From: Candidatus Parcubacteria bacterium
GTDB lineage: Bacteria > Patescibacteriota > Patescibacteriia > UBA1558 > GWA2-36-10
DNA: 28,472 nucleotides
Assembly (NCBI GenBank): GCA_003599205.1
Contig: QZJA01000014.1
Coordinates: forward strand, 1-28,472
Direction: 5' to 3'
Positions 8,201 through 17,100 of the stretch are shown here, one piece after another. The notes under the pieces were generated by a model. That model searched no databases and had not been told where the DNA came from. It worked only from the letters and a program-made list of their open reading frames with translations. Position numbers and translations under genes: made by a program. Every line of letters starts with the position of its first letter. The stretch's first letter is position 1.

Positions 8201-11200
8201 AGATTTAGCCACTGTTTTCTACACTTGGGAGGGTTATGATGTATCAGGTTACGCTCTTAAGACTTGGCAGGCATTGGAAAGCCAAGTAAATGTTGGTGGG
8301 CACTTTGCGCCTTGTACCAATGTAGATCCAGGCACGAATACTTGTATTGATGGTACACCTGGTCATCCTCAAGCTATTTGCGGAGTAGAAACACCAGCTG
8401 ATCCGACTGACGATCCGGATGTCGAGCCTAATTGTCGCGAATTCTTTGATTTATCCGGCACTTCTTTCTGGCGACTTCAAGATAGAGTGATTTTTGCTAG
8501 TGATGATTGCCATGATTATCGTCGTACTTTGACGGGTTCCATGTATAAGGCTATAGCTGGTCAGAGTGAATCTTGTCCAGTCAACTATGCTGGTTGTAGA
8601 GTTTATAAAGGTAATGCTGGTAATAATTTGCGTATATTATTTAATGATCAATTTGAAGCAGGAAGTTATTCTCCATGGGAGTCAAATATTGGTAGTTTGG
8701 ATGTATCTGAAGAATCTGTTATGAATGGTGGACACTCCATGAAACTTAATTTAGTGGCTGGTGTTTTGACAGATGCCAGTAGGGATGTCTCAGGACAGCT
8801 AAGATCAGATAGAGAGTATGAACTTTCATGGTGGATGAAGAGCAATGCCAATGTTAGTATTATGAGTTTGCGTTTTAGAGATGCGGCTAATACTTATACA
8901 ATTAGAGATTTCAATAACTTGCCGGGCGGTAATTGGCAGTCTTATAGAATAAATGTTCCGGCTACTGCTTTGGTTGGTATAGACCCAGCTACAGCTAGAA
9001 TGGAATTTGTGATAAATGCTGCTGATCAAGTTTATTTTGATAATGTTTCTCTCAAAGAGGTCAGTGAGAATCTCTACTTAGTAAAAGATTCTTGGGAAAC
9101 ACCGCTTAGCTGTGACGACCCTTATGTTGGCTATCATTTAGGCTGTCAGGCTTATACTGATTTAAATGGAACAAAATATAATTTAAGGTCTTTTAATAGC
9201 CTTTGTAGCCAAGATGTTATTGGTTGTTCGGCAGTTATAGACACCCACAACTCTACCTATCCTTTTGAAGAAACATTTAATGCCGGTGACCCATCAGAAT
9301 TGACAGTACCGGCAGACAATGTAGATTATCTGGTGCCCGATACCACCAAAGCCTGTTCCTCATCTTATAAGGGTTGTCAAATGTTAGGCTTGCCTGAAGC
9401 TGATAGAATAACTGGTGATATAGCTAGTTATCAGACTGTATACAAATTAAACAACCCTGATACTTATGCTACGACTCTTTGTGGTCCAGATGCGCTTTAT
9501 TGTGAGGAGTTTGAATCAGACAAAGGCACATATTATTTCAAAGACCCAGGTAATATAAGCTGTAGTTATAAGCGGAATGCTTTGGTGACAATAGTAACTA
9601 CTGGCGAAAAAGTACCGATGACCGGATGGTTTACCGATGATTCATTAGAAACTGATATGCCGGTGGGTTGTAATGATAATGGTGATTACACCATGACGCC
9701 GGAAGATTTTGAGTTGCCTTATGACGGTCTAATCCCTCGTCAGCCTTCAGTAGCCGGCGAATACTGGGCAGCCAATTGTCCGAGTGATAAAAATTTATGT
9801 ACTGCTTATCGTGATCCGATGGATCCAGTTGTTCCTACTAATTCTAATTGTCGCGTAGAAGAGACCGATCTTGATATAACAGTAGGCAGATGTGTTGGCT
9901 ACCCACAAGCAAATAATACTGCTCTATCATGCGCTATTGCTATATCTTCGGGCTTAGCTACTGCTTGGCTTCCAGGAGGTGCTTGCCAAACATATTATTA
10001 TTATGCTGACGAAAATATAGATGAGACCTCATGTTATGGTCAGGTAGATAGAAATAGTGGTTGCGTGTTACTTTATGAGGAGAATGATTGGAATGCTGCT
10101 CATAGTGAAGTTACAACTTCCTATAATGCTACCTCTACTTATTCTTTGAATACCTTCTTTGATGAACCAGTTAATCCAATTCCTTGCGATTCTGGTGATG
10201 TTGGTTGTAATGCTAACAAGCTGATAAAAGTAAGGAAGAGTAGACAATGCTCAGAGTGGCTGGCTTGTAAGGCTTCAAGTAGTGTCTACAATGAAGCTAC
10301 TGGTGAATATGATATTATTTGTGATGAATTGGAGAGCTGTATTGAGTACGATTCTCGAGGTAGTGTCAGTAAATGTTCTGCTTGGGATTCGTATACTCCA
10401 GAAGCTCCTTTGACTCATAGAGTTTATCAAAACAGAACCAGCGGGGAAAATGATCATTTGGCTTGGGAAGATATGGATTATATTGGATTTTCAGCACCAA
10501 ATATGATATCAGCTGGGGATTTGAGCGTCTATAATTTTGGCACAAACTTGACCCCTGATTATAAGCTGATGTATCGATCAGCTAGCGCAGTTTGTCAAAC
10601 ATCTACTTTCAATGCTGATGGCACACCAAGTACTGATGGGCAGGCTTGTAGTGGATTCCCAACTGATGGCTGGAATCCTGAATACGGCTATTATCAGTGG
10701 ATAAACACGGGTTTATGTAAAGACGAGATTTGTTGGTTGACGCCTGACTACAGTCGACAGTCCTATGTAGTACCAGCCAGTACTCGTGGCTATGCGGTTG
10801 ATGATGCACCGTTCCCACTTTCTATAGAGGGAGCAAATAAAGACAGAGTACCGGGTTATGGTAGTGCTAATTTATGTTACAAAGATGGCGATCGTTGTGA
10901 ATTTGGTTATAAGAAAGTTACTTATGGTTTTGGTGAAAATATTGTTTATTATCCAATAGACTATCCTTATCACCCAGGCGCTTGTTCAGAAATCTGGGAT
11001 GAAAGTGGAGATTTGGGCTCAGGACAGCAATATTGCTATGATGATCCAGATACTGAGGTAATTGATATAAATGAGGTTTGTGTGGGTAGGCCCTATATTG
11101 GCTCTCCTTGTCGAGAAGATATAAATTGCGGTATTCCAGATCCGGGCGGAGCAACAGAAGGCCGATGCGATTCAGTGGTCAAGGTAGAGACATATATCAA

Positions 11201-13340
11201 CTGGGCTGGTATTTGTTATGAGCAGGACTGGTATACACCACTACAATCTGATACCAATGATTACGCTCACTATTGTAACAACTGGTACCCGATTCAAGAT
11301 GTAGGTGTTTCTACGCAGGGTCTTTACAATAGTTATGATACTGCCGGATATTATGATCCTTATGGAAATTATATTCAGCTCTGCGCCGTTTCAGGCGATT
11401 ATACTACCGAGACAGAAAGAGTTTATTGTGGTGCTACGATAAATGATGCTGCTTATGGTGGTAGACGTTGTACCGAGCTCTTGGTAGTACCAGCTGGAGC
11501 AAAAATAAACGCGGCTGTTTTGGATGATGAAGATACAAGATCTTTGTTGGATACTAGATTTTTGAATTCTTCTGCTTATACTTTTTACAATAGTGGTGAT
11601 TCAGTGACAGATGGCGGTTTTACTTATGGTAGTGGTCTTGGCTTGCCGATTATAGTGAGAAATGAAGCTCTTCGTTGCTTGAATGATACTGCTAATCCTT
11701 GTGTTAATGGAGATTCACTGTTTAGGCCGACTGATTTTATCGGTGTTGCTCTTAATGACCCCGTGACAACAGCACTTACTCTAGGAGCATTGTTTGATGT
11801 TGATATTGAACATTATTATTTTGATGAGGGTGTTAACCCATCTGGCGCCGGTATAATAGGAGGTGAGTTTATTGAATTGCCTCTTAGCAATACTACTACC
11901 TTGTCTGGTCTTTGTTGGGATCCGGCTATGGCTGGCAATCAGCATCGCCATCAGGTAACTAGTGATGCTACTCAGAGATTATGTAATCCTTTATCATATA
12001 ACTATTATGTTTTTGGTGGCGAAGATCAAAACAATACTCTTGGCAATCCAGCTGACGATGTGAATTATCCCGTCAGCACAGCTGGTACTCTATGTAATAG
12101 CAGGTTGGTACTAGGCGAAAATACTGGTTGTTATCAATCTTGTGATGTCTTGTTGGAGGTTGACCCGATGGGTGATGATCCTGATGTTAAATTAAGAACT
12201 GATGTTTGGTGGGCCTCCAAGCCGGAAAATTATGACTATGCGGCGACTGATTGGGGATTCTGGTACGGCAGTACTCCTTCTTCTACTTTGCCAAGCTCAC
12301 CGATATCTTCTTCTTTGTATGCTTTAAGTGATACGTCTGCCAACCCTGATTGGCAAGCTGATTTGCATTATAGTTATATCTTGACACCTTCTGCTACGCC
12401 AGCTGGTCCGCCAGAATTAGTTACAACAACTATTGGTTATGCTTTTGGTGCCTCATATAGTCCGAATACTCTAGAAGGGGACTCTAGACAAGTACAGATT
12501 AGATTGCCTTTGGAAAATGTCGGCTTTAACGTGCCGTTTGAAACAGTACCATTCTTTGCTTGTAGTGGTGAAGCTTGTCGTTGTTGGAATGATGCTGGCA
12601 CTTGGAGTTGTTGGGGTGACAATATATCACCAGTCACACCTCCAGGAAATGAATCATATACAGACGCTACAGTACAAGATAGAATAGCTCATTTGTTCAA
12701 GCGAGCTTACTCATTGGATTGGAATGGCTCGGCTTATGTCAGAACAGCCGGAGCAGTTACTTTCCCCAACGACTTCCCACGTCCAGAAGTAGGTGACTCT
12801 TATTCAGAGCCAAGGGTTTTGGCTGTTTGTGGAAATAATATTTGTACTGATGCCAGTGGCAATGTAACTTTTGGTATCAACATCAACAATCAAAACGATG
12901 GTAGTGTGGTTGGTACGGGTGGATCTTTGTTTAGTACAGCTAGATTTTACTACTATGCCCACCCAGATCATATGCCTATTAGGCAAGTAAGTATCAACTG
13001 GGGAGATTCAATGGGCTTTACAGGACCTATTGGTAAATATCAAAACAATTTGCCAACTTGTGACCCAGAAGCAGAAATGCCAGGCGCTCCCGGAAGCTTA
13101 CAGGGCTTTGGTGGTACTGATGGAGCTTGTCATCAGGGGTATAAGGTTTTTTATAAGAGTTACACATATAGAACAACTAATCTCTGCGATGGCGGTACTA
13201 TAAATATTGGTGGAGTAACTTATAATAAACCAACTATAAGTGGTGCTGCTTGTTATAAACCTCATGTTAGGATTACTGATAACTGGGATGAAGTATCCTA
13301 TGAGGTTTTTGATGGCTGGGTAGTAGTTTATGAAAATTAA
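5265..13340 (+). CDS. Giant (2691-residue) secreted cysteine-rich surface protein with CBM-like and PKD-like regions
   Basis: A signal peptide is clear: Lys-rich start, hydrophobic core (about residues 7-22), probable cleavage near TEA (about 29-31). Residues about 32-480 are helical; the stretch around 60-120, with AYNLAEAI and GGKPLF, matches my memory of exported CPR proteins near VirB6-like genes. From about 500 to 1700 it is Asp/Tyr/Asn/Cys-rich, with at least ten C-x6-C modules, mostly C-x5-G-C-x2-[YF] (for example C607/C614, C876/C883, C1104/C1111, C1641/C1648). Two stretches look like carbohydrate-binding jelly rolls (about 670-860 and 1120-1275, each with NGDFE- or NDQFE-like starts and YLDNL- or YFDNVSL-like ends). 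A PKD-like INWGDS lies at 2577-2582. I see no C-terminal membrane helix or LPXTG, so attachment is probably through partners. The VirB6-like gene begins 6 bases after its stop, implying coupled synthesis. Function is inferred: adhesin or outer component of the apparatus. Confidence 0.85.
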   Translation: MATYKKVLIAVSLLALVAVPVFYRPKQTEAFTVIPVVIVNKAKWVWEKIAKVVDSWKKTVITKLAVNTTRMFLNTMAYNLAEAIATQGAGGKPLFDNLPIGESIEKAGMAAAGEFIGTLTQETDLAKLGLNLCNPNINVKLSITLSLLDNEEPPVPKCNISNVLNQWSSLKSRFAQENYQATIRGMLDINSYNKQQSFATFTDFFTTITTQSSAQQYQQLYDKLKDEQISAEEQKKIEIQICKGYLNKETTITKEIKTPCHQLLNMTEEQWNAAVAGDSYKYFQLSTGNDLKGILAEAGNTFLSTLSSKLMKGYFDKGMLAFNKLFEKDKGIRDSVADYLRGGAFANNSRNAPSEIYRSLTGTQFKEVENYNFLTDFSICPAESDFQGLDNCVIDQKFLAALVSNKTIAQAISDGLLDPNTVLIGPDDPRNQENDCYRFGWCYRDLVKLRKANILPVGVEMAALRSSPGSAVTIKEAIDCFEDGGDCEYGVDPQYDFNHNPFFHLVDPDWTLEVPPTRCDAVVNGPALQSYDSSTRQSYCADPQICLRVDDDGNCIEGQYGYCTRTENIWRFDGDVCEDGDIYSGCLTFESEELGTSSYLEWTLDYCTADEAGCRRYAQRQDSDGNWLLEEDMYLPPATSPLNTDDLFLSSDDCESSEAGCHEYILFSENTRANIIPNGDFEINDAVPLTTPDGFYQGVLAPGEGVNGSNATRGTINAAAVNQSACIRVDVSPATNYTVSAYAKRGPGNGAARIMIDGCSTASGTADGAISSPDSSMAVGNDDAALQALGIYDEANVFLPYADLDPITYKQFGGTFNSGESVQCVVCVGADFSSSDDHYLDNLKLEVTAAPNFAYSPFSSYGAGAKLYLNGQRSMCSEDEVGCQGYNPDNGGPMVPAVIKQDDLCPAECLGYATFAEEPNIFDIIEGDNTVDYYHLIPDTANACTANDVGCEEFTNLDAVADGGEGKEYYSYLRQCVPGDLATVFYTWEGYDVSGYALKTWQALESQVNVGGHFAPCTNVDPGTNTCIDGTPGHPQAICGVETPADPTDDPDVEPNCREFFDLSGTSFWRLQDRVIFASDDCHDYRRTLTGSMYKAIAGQSESCPVNYAGCRVYKGNAGNNLRILFNDQFEAGSYSPWESNIGSLDVSEESVMNGGHSMKLNLVAGVLTDASRDVSGQLRSDREYELSWWMKSNANVSIMSLRFRDAANTYTIRDFNNLPGGNWQSYRINVPATALVGIDPATARMEFVINAADQVYFDNVSLKEVSENLYLVKDSWETPLSCDDPYVGYHLGCQAYTDLNGTKYNLRSFNSLCSQDVIGCSAVIDTHNSTYPFEETFNAGDPSELTVPADNVDYLVPDTTKACSSSYKGCQMLGLPEADRITGDIASYQTVYKLNNPDTYATTLCGPDALYCEEFESDKGTYYFKDPGNISCSYKRNALVTIVTTGEKVPMTGWFTDDSLETDMPVGCNDNGDYTMTPEDFELPYDGLIPRQPSVAGEYWAANCPSDKNLCTAYRDPMDPVVPTNSNCRVEETDLDITVGRCVGYPQANNTALSCAIAISSGLATAWLPGGACQTYYYYADENIDETSCYGQVDRNSGCVLLYEENDWNAAHSEVTTSYNATSTYSLNTFFDEPVNPIPCDSGDVGCNANKLIKVRKSRQCSEWLACKASSSVYNEATGEYDIICDELESCIEYDSRGSVSKCSAWDSYTPEAPLTHRVYQNRTSGENDHLAWEDMDYIGFSAPNMISAGDLSVYNFGTNLTPDYKLMYRSASAVCQTSTFNADGTPSTDGQACSGFPTDGWNPEYGYYQWINTGLCKDEICWLTPDYSRQSYVVPASTRGYAVDDAPFPLSIEGANKDRVPGYGSANLCYKDGDRCEFGYKKVTYGFGENIVYYPIDYPYHPGACSEIWDESGDLGSGQQYCYDDPDTEVIDINEVCVGRPYIGSPCREDINCGIPDPGGATEGRCDSVVKVETYINWAGICYEQDWYTPLQSDTNDYAHYCNNWYPIQDVGVSTQGLYNSYDTAGYYDPYGNYIQLCAVSGDYTTETERVYCGATINDAAYGGRRCTELLVVPAGAKINAAVLDDEDTRSLLDTRFLNSSAYTFYNSGDSVTDGGFTYGSGLGLPIIVRNEALRCLNDTANPCVNGDSLFRPTDFIGVALNDPVTTALTLGALFDVDIEHYYFDEGVNPSGAGIIGGEFIELPLSNTTTLSGLCWDPAMAGNQHRHQVTSDATQRLCNPLSYNYYVFGGEDQNNTLGNPADDVNYPVSTAGTLCNSRLVLGENTGCYQSCDVLLEVDPMGDDPDVKLRTDVWWASKPENYDYAATDWGFWYGSTPSSTLPSSPISSSLYALSDTSANPDWQADLHYSYILTPSATPAGPPELVTTTIGYAFGASYSPNTLEGDSRQVQIRLPLENVGFNVPFETVPFFACSGEACRCWNDAGTWSCWGDNISPVTPPGNESYTDATVQDRIAHLFKRAYSLDWNGSAYVRTAGAVTFPNDFPRPEVGDSYSEPRVLAVCGNNICTDASGNVTFGININNQNDGSVVGTGGSLFSTARFYYYAHPDHMPIRQVSINWGDSMGFTGPIGKYQNNLPTCDPEAEMPGAPGSLQGFGGTDGACHQGYKVFYKSYTYRTTNLCDGGTINIGGVTYNKPTISGAACYKPHVRITDNWDEVSYEVFDGWVVVYEN

Positions 13341-13346
13341 AATAAT

Positions 13347-15815
13347 ATGAAAAATCCATTCAATCGAGAGAAAAAAAATACCTTGTTGCCTAAGATTTTG
13401 TTGGCGCTAGTATTTTTATCTCTGCCAAAGATAGTCTTTGCAGCTGGTGTAGATGGTATAGTAGCTGATTTTATCGGCAAAGCAATCTACGCGGGTATTC
13501 TGGTGCCATTGTTCGAAGTTTTGAAAATTGAGCTATGGATTTTGCCTATAATTGCCCAGTATAACAATTTCATTGGTGAAGCTGGTGTTGTCCAAGGTTG
13601 GACAGTAATGCGCAATTTGAGCAATATGTTTTTTATTATTATTTTGCTCATTATTGCCTTTGCTACTATGCTCAAGATGCAAAGCTACGGTTATCGTCAA
13701 CTTTTGAAGAGATTTATTATTGTTGCTATTTTGATCAATTTCAGTCGGACTATAGTCGGTGTGTTGATAGATTTTTCTCAGGTAATAATGTTGACTTTCG
13801 TTAATGTTATTAAAGGTATATCCACCTCCAGCCTTACTTTGGCTTTAGGCATTCCCAATCTTCTAGATAATCGGGATGGCACTTGGAATTTAGTAGCTAT
13901 GTATGCTTTGGCAGCTATTATGCTGGTGATAGTAGTAATAGTGGTGCTTTCAATAATTGCTATTTTACTCATGAGGATAGTTACACTCTGGGTTTTGATT
14001 GTGTTGTCGCCCTTGGCTTTTATAGCATATACTTTTCCCAAAACAGAGAGATATTTTGGCCAGTGGAGCGAAGAATTGGGCAAAAATCTTTTTGCCGGAC
14101 CGGCCTTAGCATTTTTTCTTTGGTTGTCTTTTGCCATTGTCGGTAATGGTAGAATAAATCAAAGCTTCGAAGGAGCTAACGAATTTTCTGAAGATATAAA
14201 CAGAGCTTCAATTAGCACAGCAGCTACGCCTAGTAATATGATAAATTTTGTCATTGGCATAGCCATACTTTTGGCTGGTATAAAAATGACGCAAAGCACT
14301 GGTGTGGCTGGTGCAGCTATGGCTGGTGCAGCTGTGGCTTATGGTAAGGGTGCAGCCAACAGGCTAGGTAAGCGCGCAGCTAAAAAGAGCGCTGGCTTGG
14401 CTGGTAAAGCTGTGTCTGCTCCGATCAAGACCGGGGCTAGGCTTGCTTGGCAGGGTACTAGTGGTGAAGGTATGGCCAAAGCTGGGCTTAGTCGAGTGTT
14501 TAGAGGTACTCTAGGATCGGCAATGGCGCAAAGAGGTCCCGGTTTTGTCCAGCGTTGGGGGCAGAGGCTGGAAGCAGCCGAAACTGGTCGGCGTCAGCGT
14601 AAACTTGAGCATGCTTCAGAGGGTATGGAGGGAGTAAGAGATAGAGCAGCTTATGCCCGCACTCAAGGTGGACGGCTGGGTGCAGCTATGCAAGCCAAGG
14701 AGATGCTGGATGCTGGTGAGACTTTTACTCCAGCGCAAGCTAGGAGCTCGGCTGCCGCTCTTGAATATATGAACAATACTCAAGATTTAAGAAGACTACA
14801 GACTAGAGTGGCTGTAGCCAATGATGAAGCATCAGTTACAGAAAATGTCAACAAAAATGGCGTTGATGATACTTTCTCTAAGATGAGTTTTGATGGAGCG
14901 GTTGTTGGTGGAAGGTTGGATCAAGGTGCTGAAGCGGCTATTAGGGTATTTTTACAGCAGGATGGCAAGGCTCAGCAAAGCGCGGTAGATAAGATGAGTT
15001 CTCAAGATAAGGAGCATTTTACTGCTGCTTTGGCTGCTTACAATCCAGCTACAGATAGAGGTTTGGCCGCACATCCAGAACAGCGCGAAATAATTGATCC
15101 ATCTACTGGGACTTTGCGTCGGGATTCAGTGGCTACCAATAGGATGATGATTTTGGCCAACAATTCCGCTACCCATGGTACAGCGGCCTTGTCAGCAGCT
15201 GCGCCAGCTGAGCGTGATGCTGTAGCTGAATTTAGGGCTAGAACCATAGATATTACGTCACTGCTTAAGATGAATGCTGGTACTACTGGCGCACCAAATC
15301 AAGCATTTGAAGCATTAGCTAGGAATTTAAATGCTGAGCAAACTCGTCAATTTTTGTCTAGATCTACTGATGATTCTCAAAAAGAAGCACTTATCAGAGT
15401 GCAGATGGCGAGCGGTAAAAATATGAGTGTTTTGACCAAAGATTCTGAAGCCCAAAAATATATTACTGATACTCAAATACAGCAAAGTTTTGATTTTCAG
15501 GTATTAGGTCCAACTACTCCAGGAACTCCACCGCCAGCAACTTTAAATCCTGCACAGACAGCTAAGAGGGATGAATTAGCCAAGTCAAATTTACCTTACG
15601 CAGAGCAGGCATTTAGTATTACCGGTGGTTTAGACAAAGCAGCCTTTGCTAATTTTATCCTGAGTAAATTAACAGCTGATCAAGCCGCTGAGATTGGACC
15701 AGAATCACTTGATAAGATAAAGACTGAACTTCTAGCTGCAGCTACAGCCGCTGGTGGTAAAGGTGCAGCTTTGCTGGATGCTTTACGAGAAAAGCATGGT
15801 ATAGATGTCACCTAA
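13347..15815 (+). CDS. VirB6/TrbL-like polytopic membrane protein with long Ala-rich C-terminal region
   Basis: 822 residues. A signal-like first helix (about 13-33, ending FAAGVDG) is followed by membrane helices near 88-110, 117-150, 183-230 (a long pair), 247-266 and 297-313, the layout of VirB6/TrbL inner-membrane channel proteins of type IV secretion systems. A small-residue segment (AGAAMAGAAVAYGKGAA) then leads into a basic Lys/Arg/Ala stretch and a largely soluble, Ala/Gln/Thr-rich helical region from about 350 to the end. Such extended VirB6 tails are known in other bacteria; whether this one lies in the cytosol or outside cannot be told. It starts 6 bases after the giant protein gene, arguing for a functional pair. 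Family assignment rests on topology and context, not on a diagnostic motif. Confidence 0.78.
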   Translation: MKNPFNREKKNTLLPKILLALVFLSLPKIVFAAGVDGIVADFIGKAIYAGILVPLFEVLKIELWILPIIAQYNNFIGEAGVVQGWTVMRNLSNMFFIIILLIIAFATMLKMQSYGYRQLLKRFIIVAILINFSRTIVGVLIDFSQVIMLTFVNVIKGISTSSLTLALGIPNLLDNRDGTWNLVAMYALAAIMLVIVVIVVLSIIAILLMRIVTLWVLIVLSPLAFIAYTFPKTERYFGQWSEELGKNLFAGPALAFFLWLSFAIVGNGRINQSFEGANEFSEDINRASISTAATPSNMINFVIGIAILLAGIKMTQSTGVAGAAMAGAAVAYGKGAANRLGKRAAKKSAGLAGKAVSAPIKTGARLAWQGTSGEGMAKAGLSRVFRGTLGSAMAQRGPGFVQRWGQRLEAAETGRRQRKLEHASEGMEGVRDRAAYARTQGGRLGAAMQAKEMLDAGETFTPAQARSSAAALEYMNNTQDLRRLQTRVAVANDEASVTENVNKNGVDDTFSKMSFDGAVVGGRLDQGAEAAIRVFLQQDGKAQQSAVDKMSSQDKEHFTAALAAYNPATDRGLAAHPEQREIIDPSTGTLRRDSVATNRMMILANNSATHGTAALSAAAPAERDAVAEFRARTIDITSLLKMNAGTTGAPNQAFEALARNLNAEQTRQFLSRSTDDSQKEALIRVQMASGKNMSVLTKDSEAQKYITDTQIQQSFDFQVLGPTTPGTPPPATLNPAQTAKRDELAKSNLPYAEQAFSITGGLDKAAFANFILSKLTADQAAEIGPESLDKIKTELLAAATAAGGKGAALLDALREKHGIDVT
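14305..14333 (+). repeat. Short in-frame direct repeat in the VirB6-like gene
   Basis: The 14-base unit TGGCTGGTGCAGCT occurs at 14305-14318 and 14320-14333, a 15-base period encoding VAGAA/MAGAA. It gives a glycine/alanine zipper-like segment just after the last predicted membrane helix. Confidence 0.7.
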
Positions 15816-15837
15816 AATATAAAAGACAAAAATAAAA

Positions 15838-17100
15838 ATGGCTTTTGACAGAAAACAGGATTTACCGGAAGAGGTAAGAGACATTATTTTTAGCGAAGAA
15901 ATTTATCAAGCTAATGACTCACTCTTTCAAAAATTTCATCTTGATCGCAAACAGATTGAGTTTATTTTGAATTTGTTGGATGCTGTCTACTTGCAAAGAA
16001 TTGAGCCGCTTGAGTTGCCACAAAAATTGGAAGAAATAAGTCGAGCAGAATATATTTCTTTGAGAGACTTGGCTATGGATATTGCTACTAGTATTTTGTG
16101 GCCTTTACAAGATCATTTGGGTAGTGTTGATAGGCTTATTTTGCGTTTAGGTGGCAAGATCCCTAAGTTAAAGCCAATTCGCAAAAGAGTTTTTCAGAAA
16201 AAAATATTTCCTGGCCAAGCCACTGGCACAATAGAAAAGATTACCGAAGAATACGACGATTTCAAGACTTTGCGTCTTAGCTCTAGAAAAATTATTGATA
16301 AAGATGGTAAGGCTGTCAGCCCAACAGTAGATAATTGGCTCAAAGATTATGTGCATTTTTTGGGAGCTGGTTTTCACAATGCTTTAGATAGAGCCAAATA
16401 TCTGGCCAAAAGTCCCAATGTTTTGCCATTGAGCCCAGCCGAAAAAGAATCAATTCGTTATTTGGTTATTGCTTATGATGATAAGGTAGAAATGGATTTT
16501 TTGCTTGATGGGGCATTGTTGAAAGTAAGTGAACCAGTGCAAAGTGAAGGTCAGTTGAAGAATGAACAAGCAATTGACGTCAATCAGATTGTTGAAAATT
16601 TTAAGAAAAAATTATTGTCTTTAGAAAGCTCTATTCTGCCGGAAGATTTTATTTTGTCTGAAGCGGAAAATGATCCCAAAAAAGTCAGAAATATTTTGTG
16701 GAATGCACTTGGTTTGCAGGATAAAGAAAAAACAACTTCTTGTTTGAAGTTGCTCATCAAGCGGAAAAATTTGGACTTAATGTTAAAAGAGGATGTGCGT
16801 TTCCTTAATATTTTAAAGCGTTTTGTCAATATTCGCTATGGGGGGAAATACGACGGGGACTTGGACAATTGGCTCAACAAAAATTTAGATAAATTAATAG
16901 TTAGACGTTTGTTTTTGGAAATGGTTTTGGTGGAAAAATTACGTTTGGACAGTCAAGAAGCTATGCTCTGGGCTTTTTATTTGAGTAACTTGGTTGCCGG
17001 AGCAGGGCAGATAGTGTACCTAGATGAAGATGATGGTCAGCTAAAATGGCGAGAGGTACAAGTCAACGGTGAAAATATCAGTTGGGTTGATAATTTATAA
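15838..17100 (+). CDS. Conserved-looking soluble protein of unknown function, last gene of the first secretion-like operon
   Basis: 420 residues with no signal peptide and no membrane helix, so probably cytosolic. The N-terminal about 95 residues form a helical bundle (EEVRDIIFSEEIYQAN onward, through SLRDLAMDIATSILWPLQDHL). A linker with basic residues (about 105-125), a middle section rich in alternating Lys/Glu and a helical C-terminal half (KKVRNILWNALGLQDKEK, then RRLFLEMVLVEKLRLDSQEAMLWAF) follow. I do not recognise a family or a catalytic motif. It begins 22 bases after the VirB6-like gene in the same direction, which makes it a plausible cytosolic partner of the apparatus. Its 3' end overlaps the convergent methyltransferase gene by 6 bases. 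Confidence 0.75.
   Translation: MAFDRKQDLPEEVRDIIFSEEIYQANDSLFQKFHLDRKQIEFILNLLDAVYLQRIEPLELPQKLEEISRAEYISLRDLAMDIATSILWPLQDHLGSVDRLILRLGGKIPKLKPIRKRVFQKKIFPGQATGTIEKITEEYDDFKTLRLSSRKIIDKDGKAVSPTVDNWLKDYVHFLGAGFHNALDRAKYLAKSPNVLPLSPAEKESIRYLVIAYDDKVEMDFLLDGALLKVSEPVQSEGQLKNEQAIDVNQIVENFKKKLLSLESSILPEDFILSEAENDPKKVRNILWNALGLQDKEKTTSCLKLLIKRKNLDLMLKEDVRFLNILKRFVNIRYGGKYDGDLDNWLNKNLDKLIVRRLFLEMVLVEKLRLDSQEAMLWAFYLSNLVAGAGQIVYLDEDDGQLKWREVQVNGENISWVDNL

Noticed and set aside
7083..10208. CRISPR or tandem DNA repeats in the giant gene
   Set aside because: The repeated Cys motif is conserved only at protein level; the DNA copies differ and the distances between them vary.
13778..14137. 119-codon open frame on the minus strand in the VirB6-like gene
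   Set aside because: It is antisense to a coding region with well-defined membrane helices; the Ile/Thr runs are the reverse of hydrophobic codons. Similar overlapping frames throughout the giant gene were rejected for the same reason.
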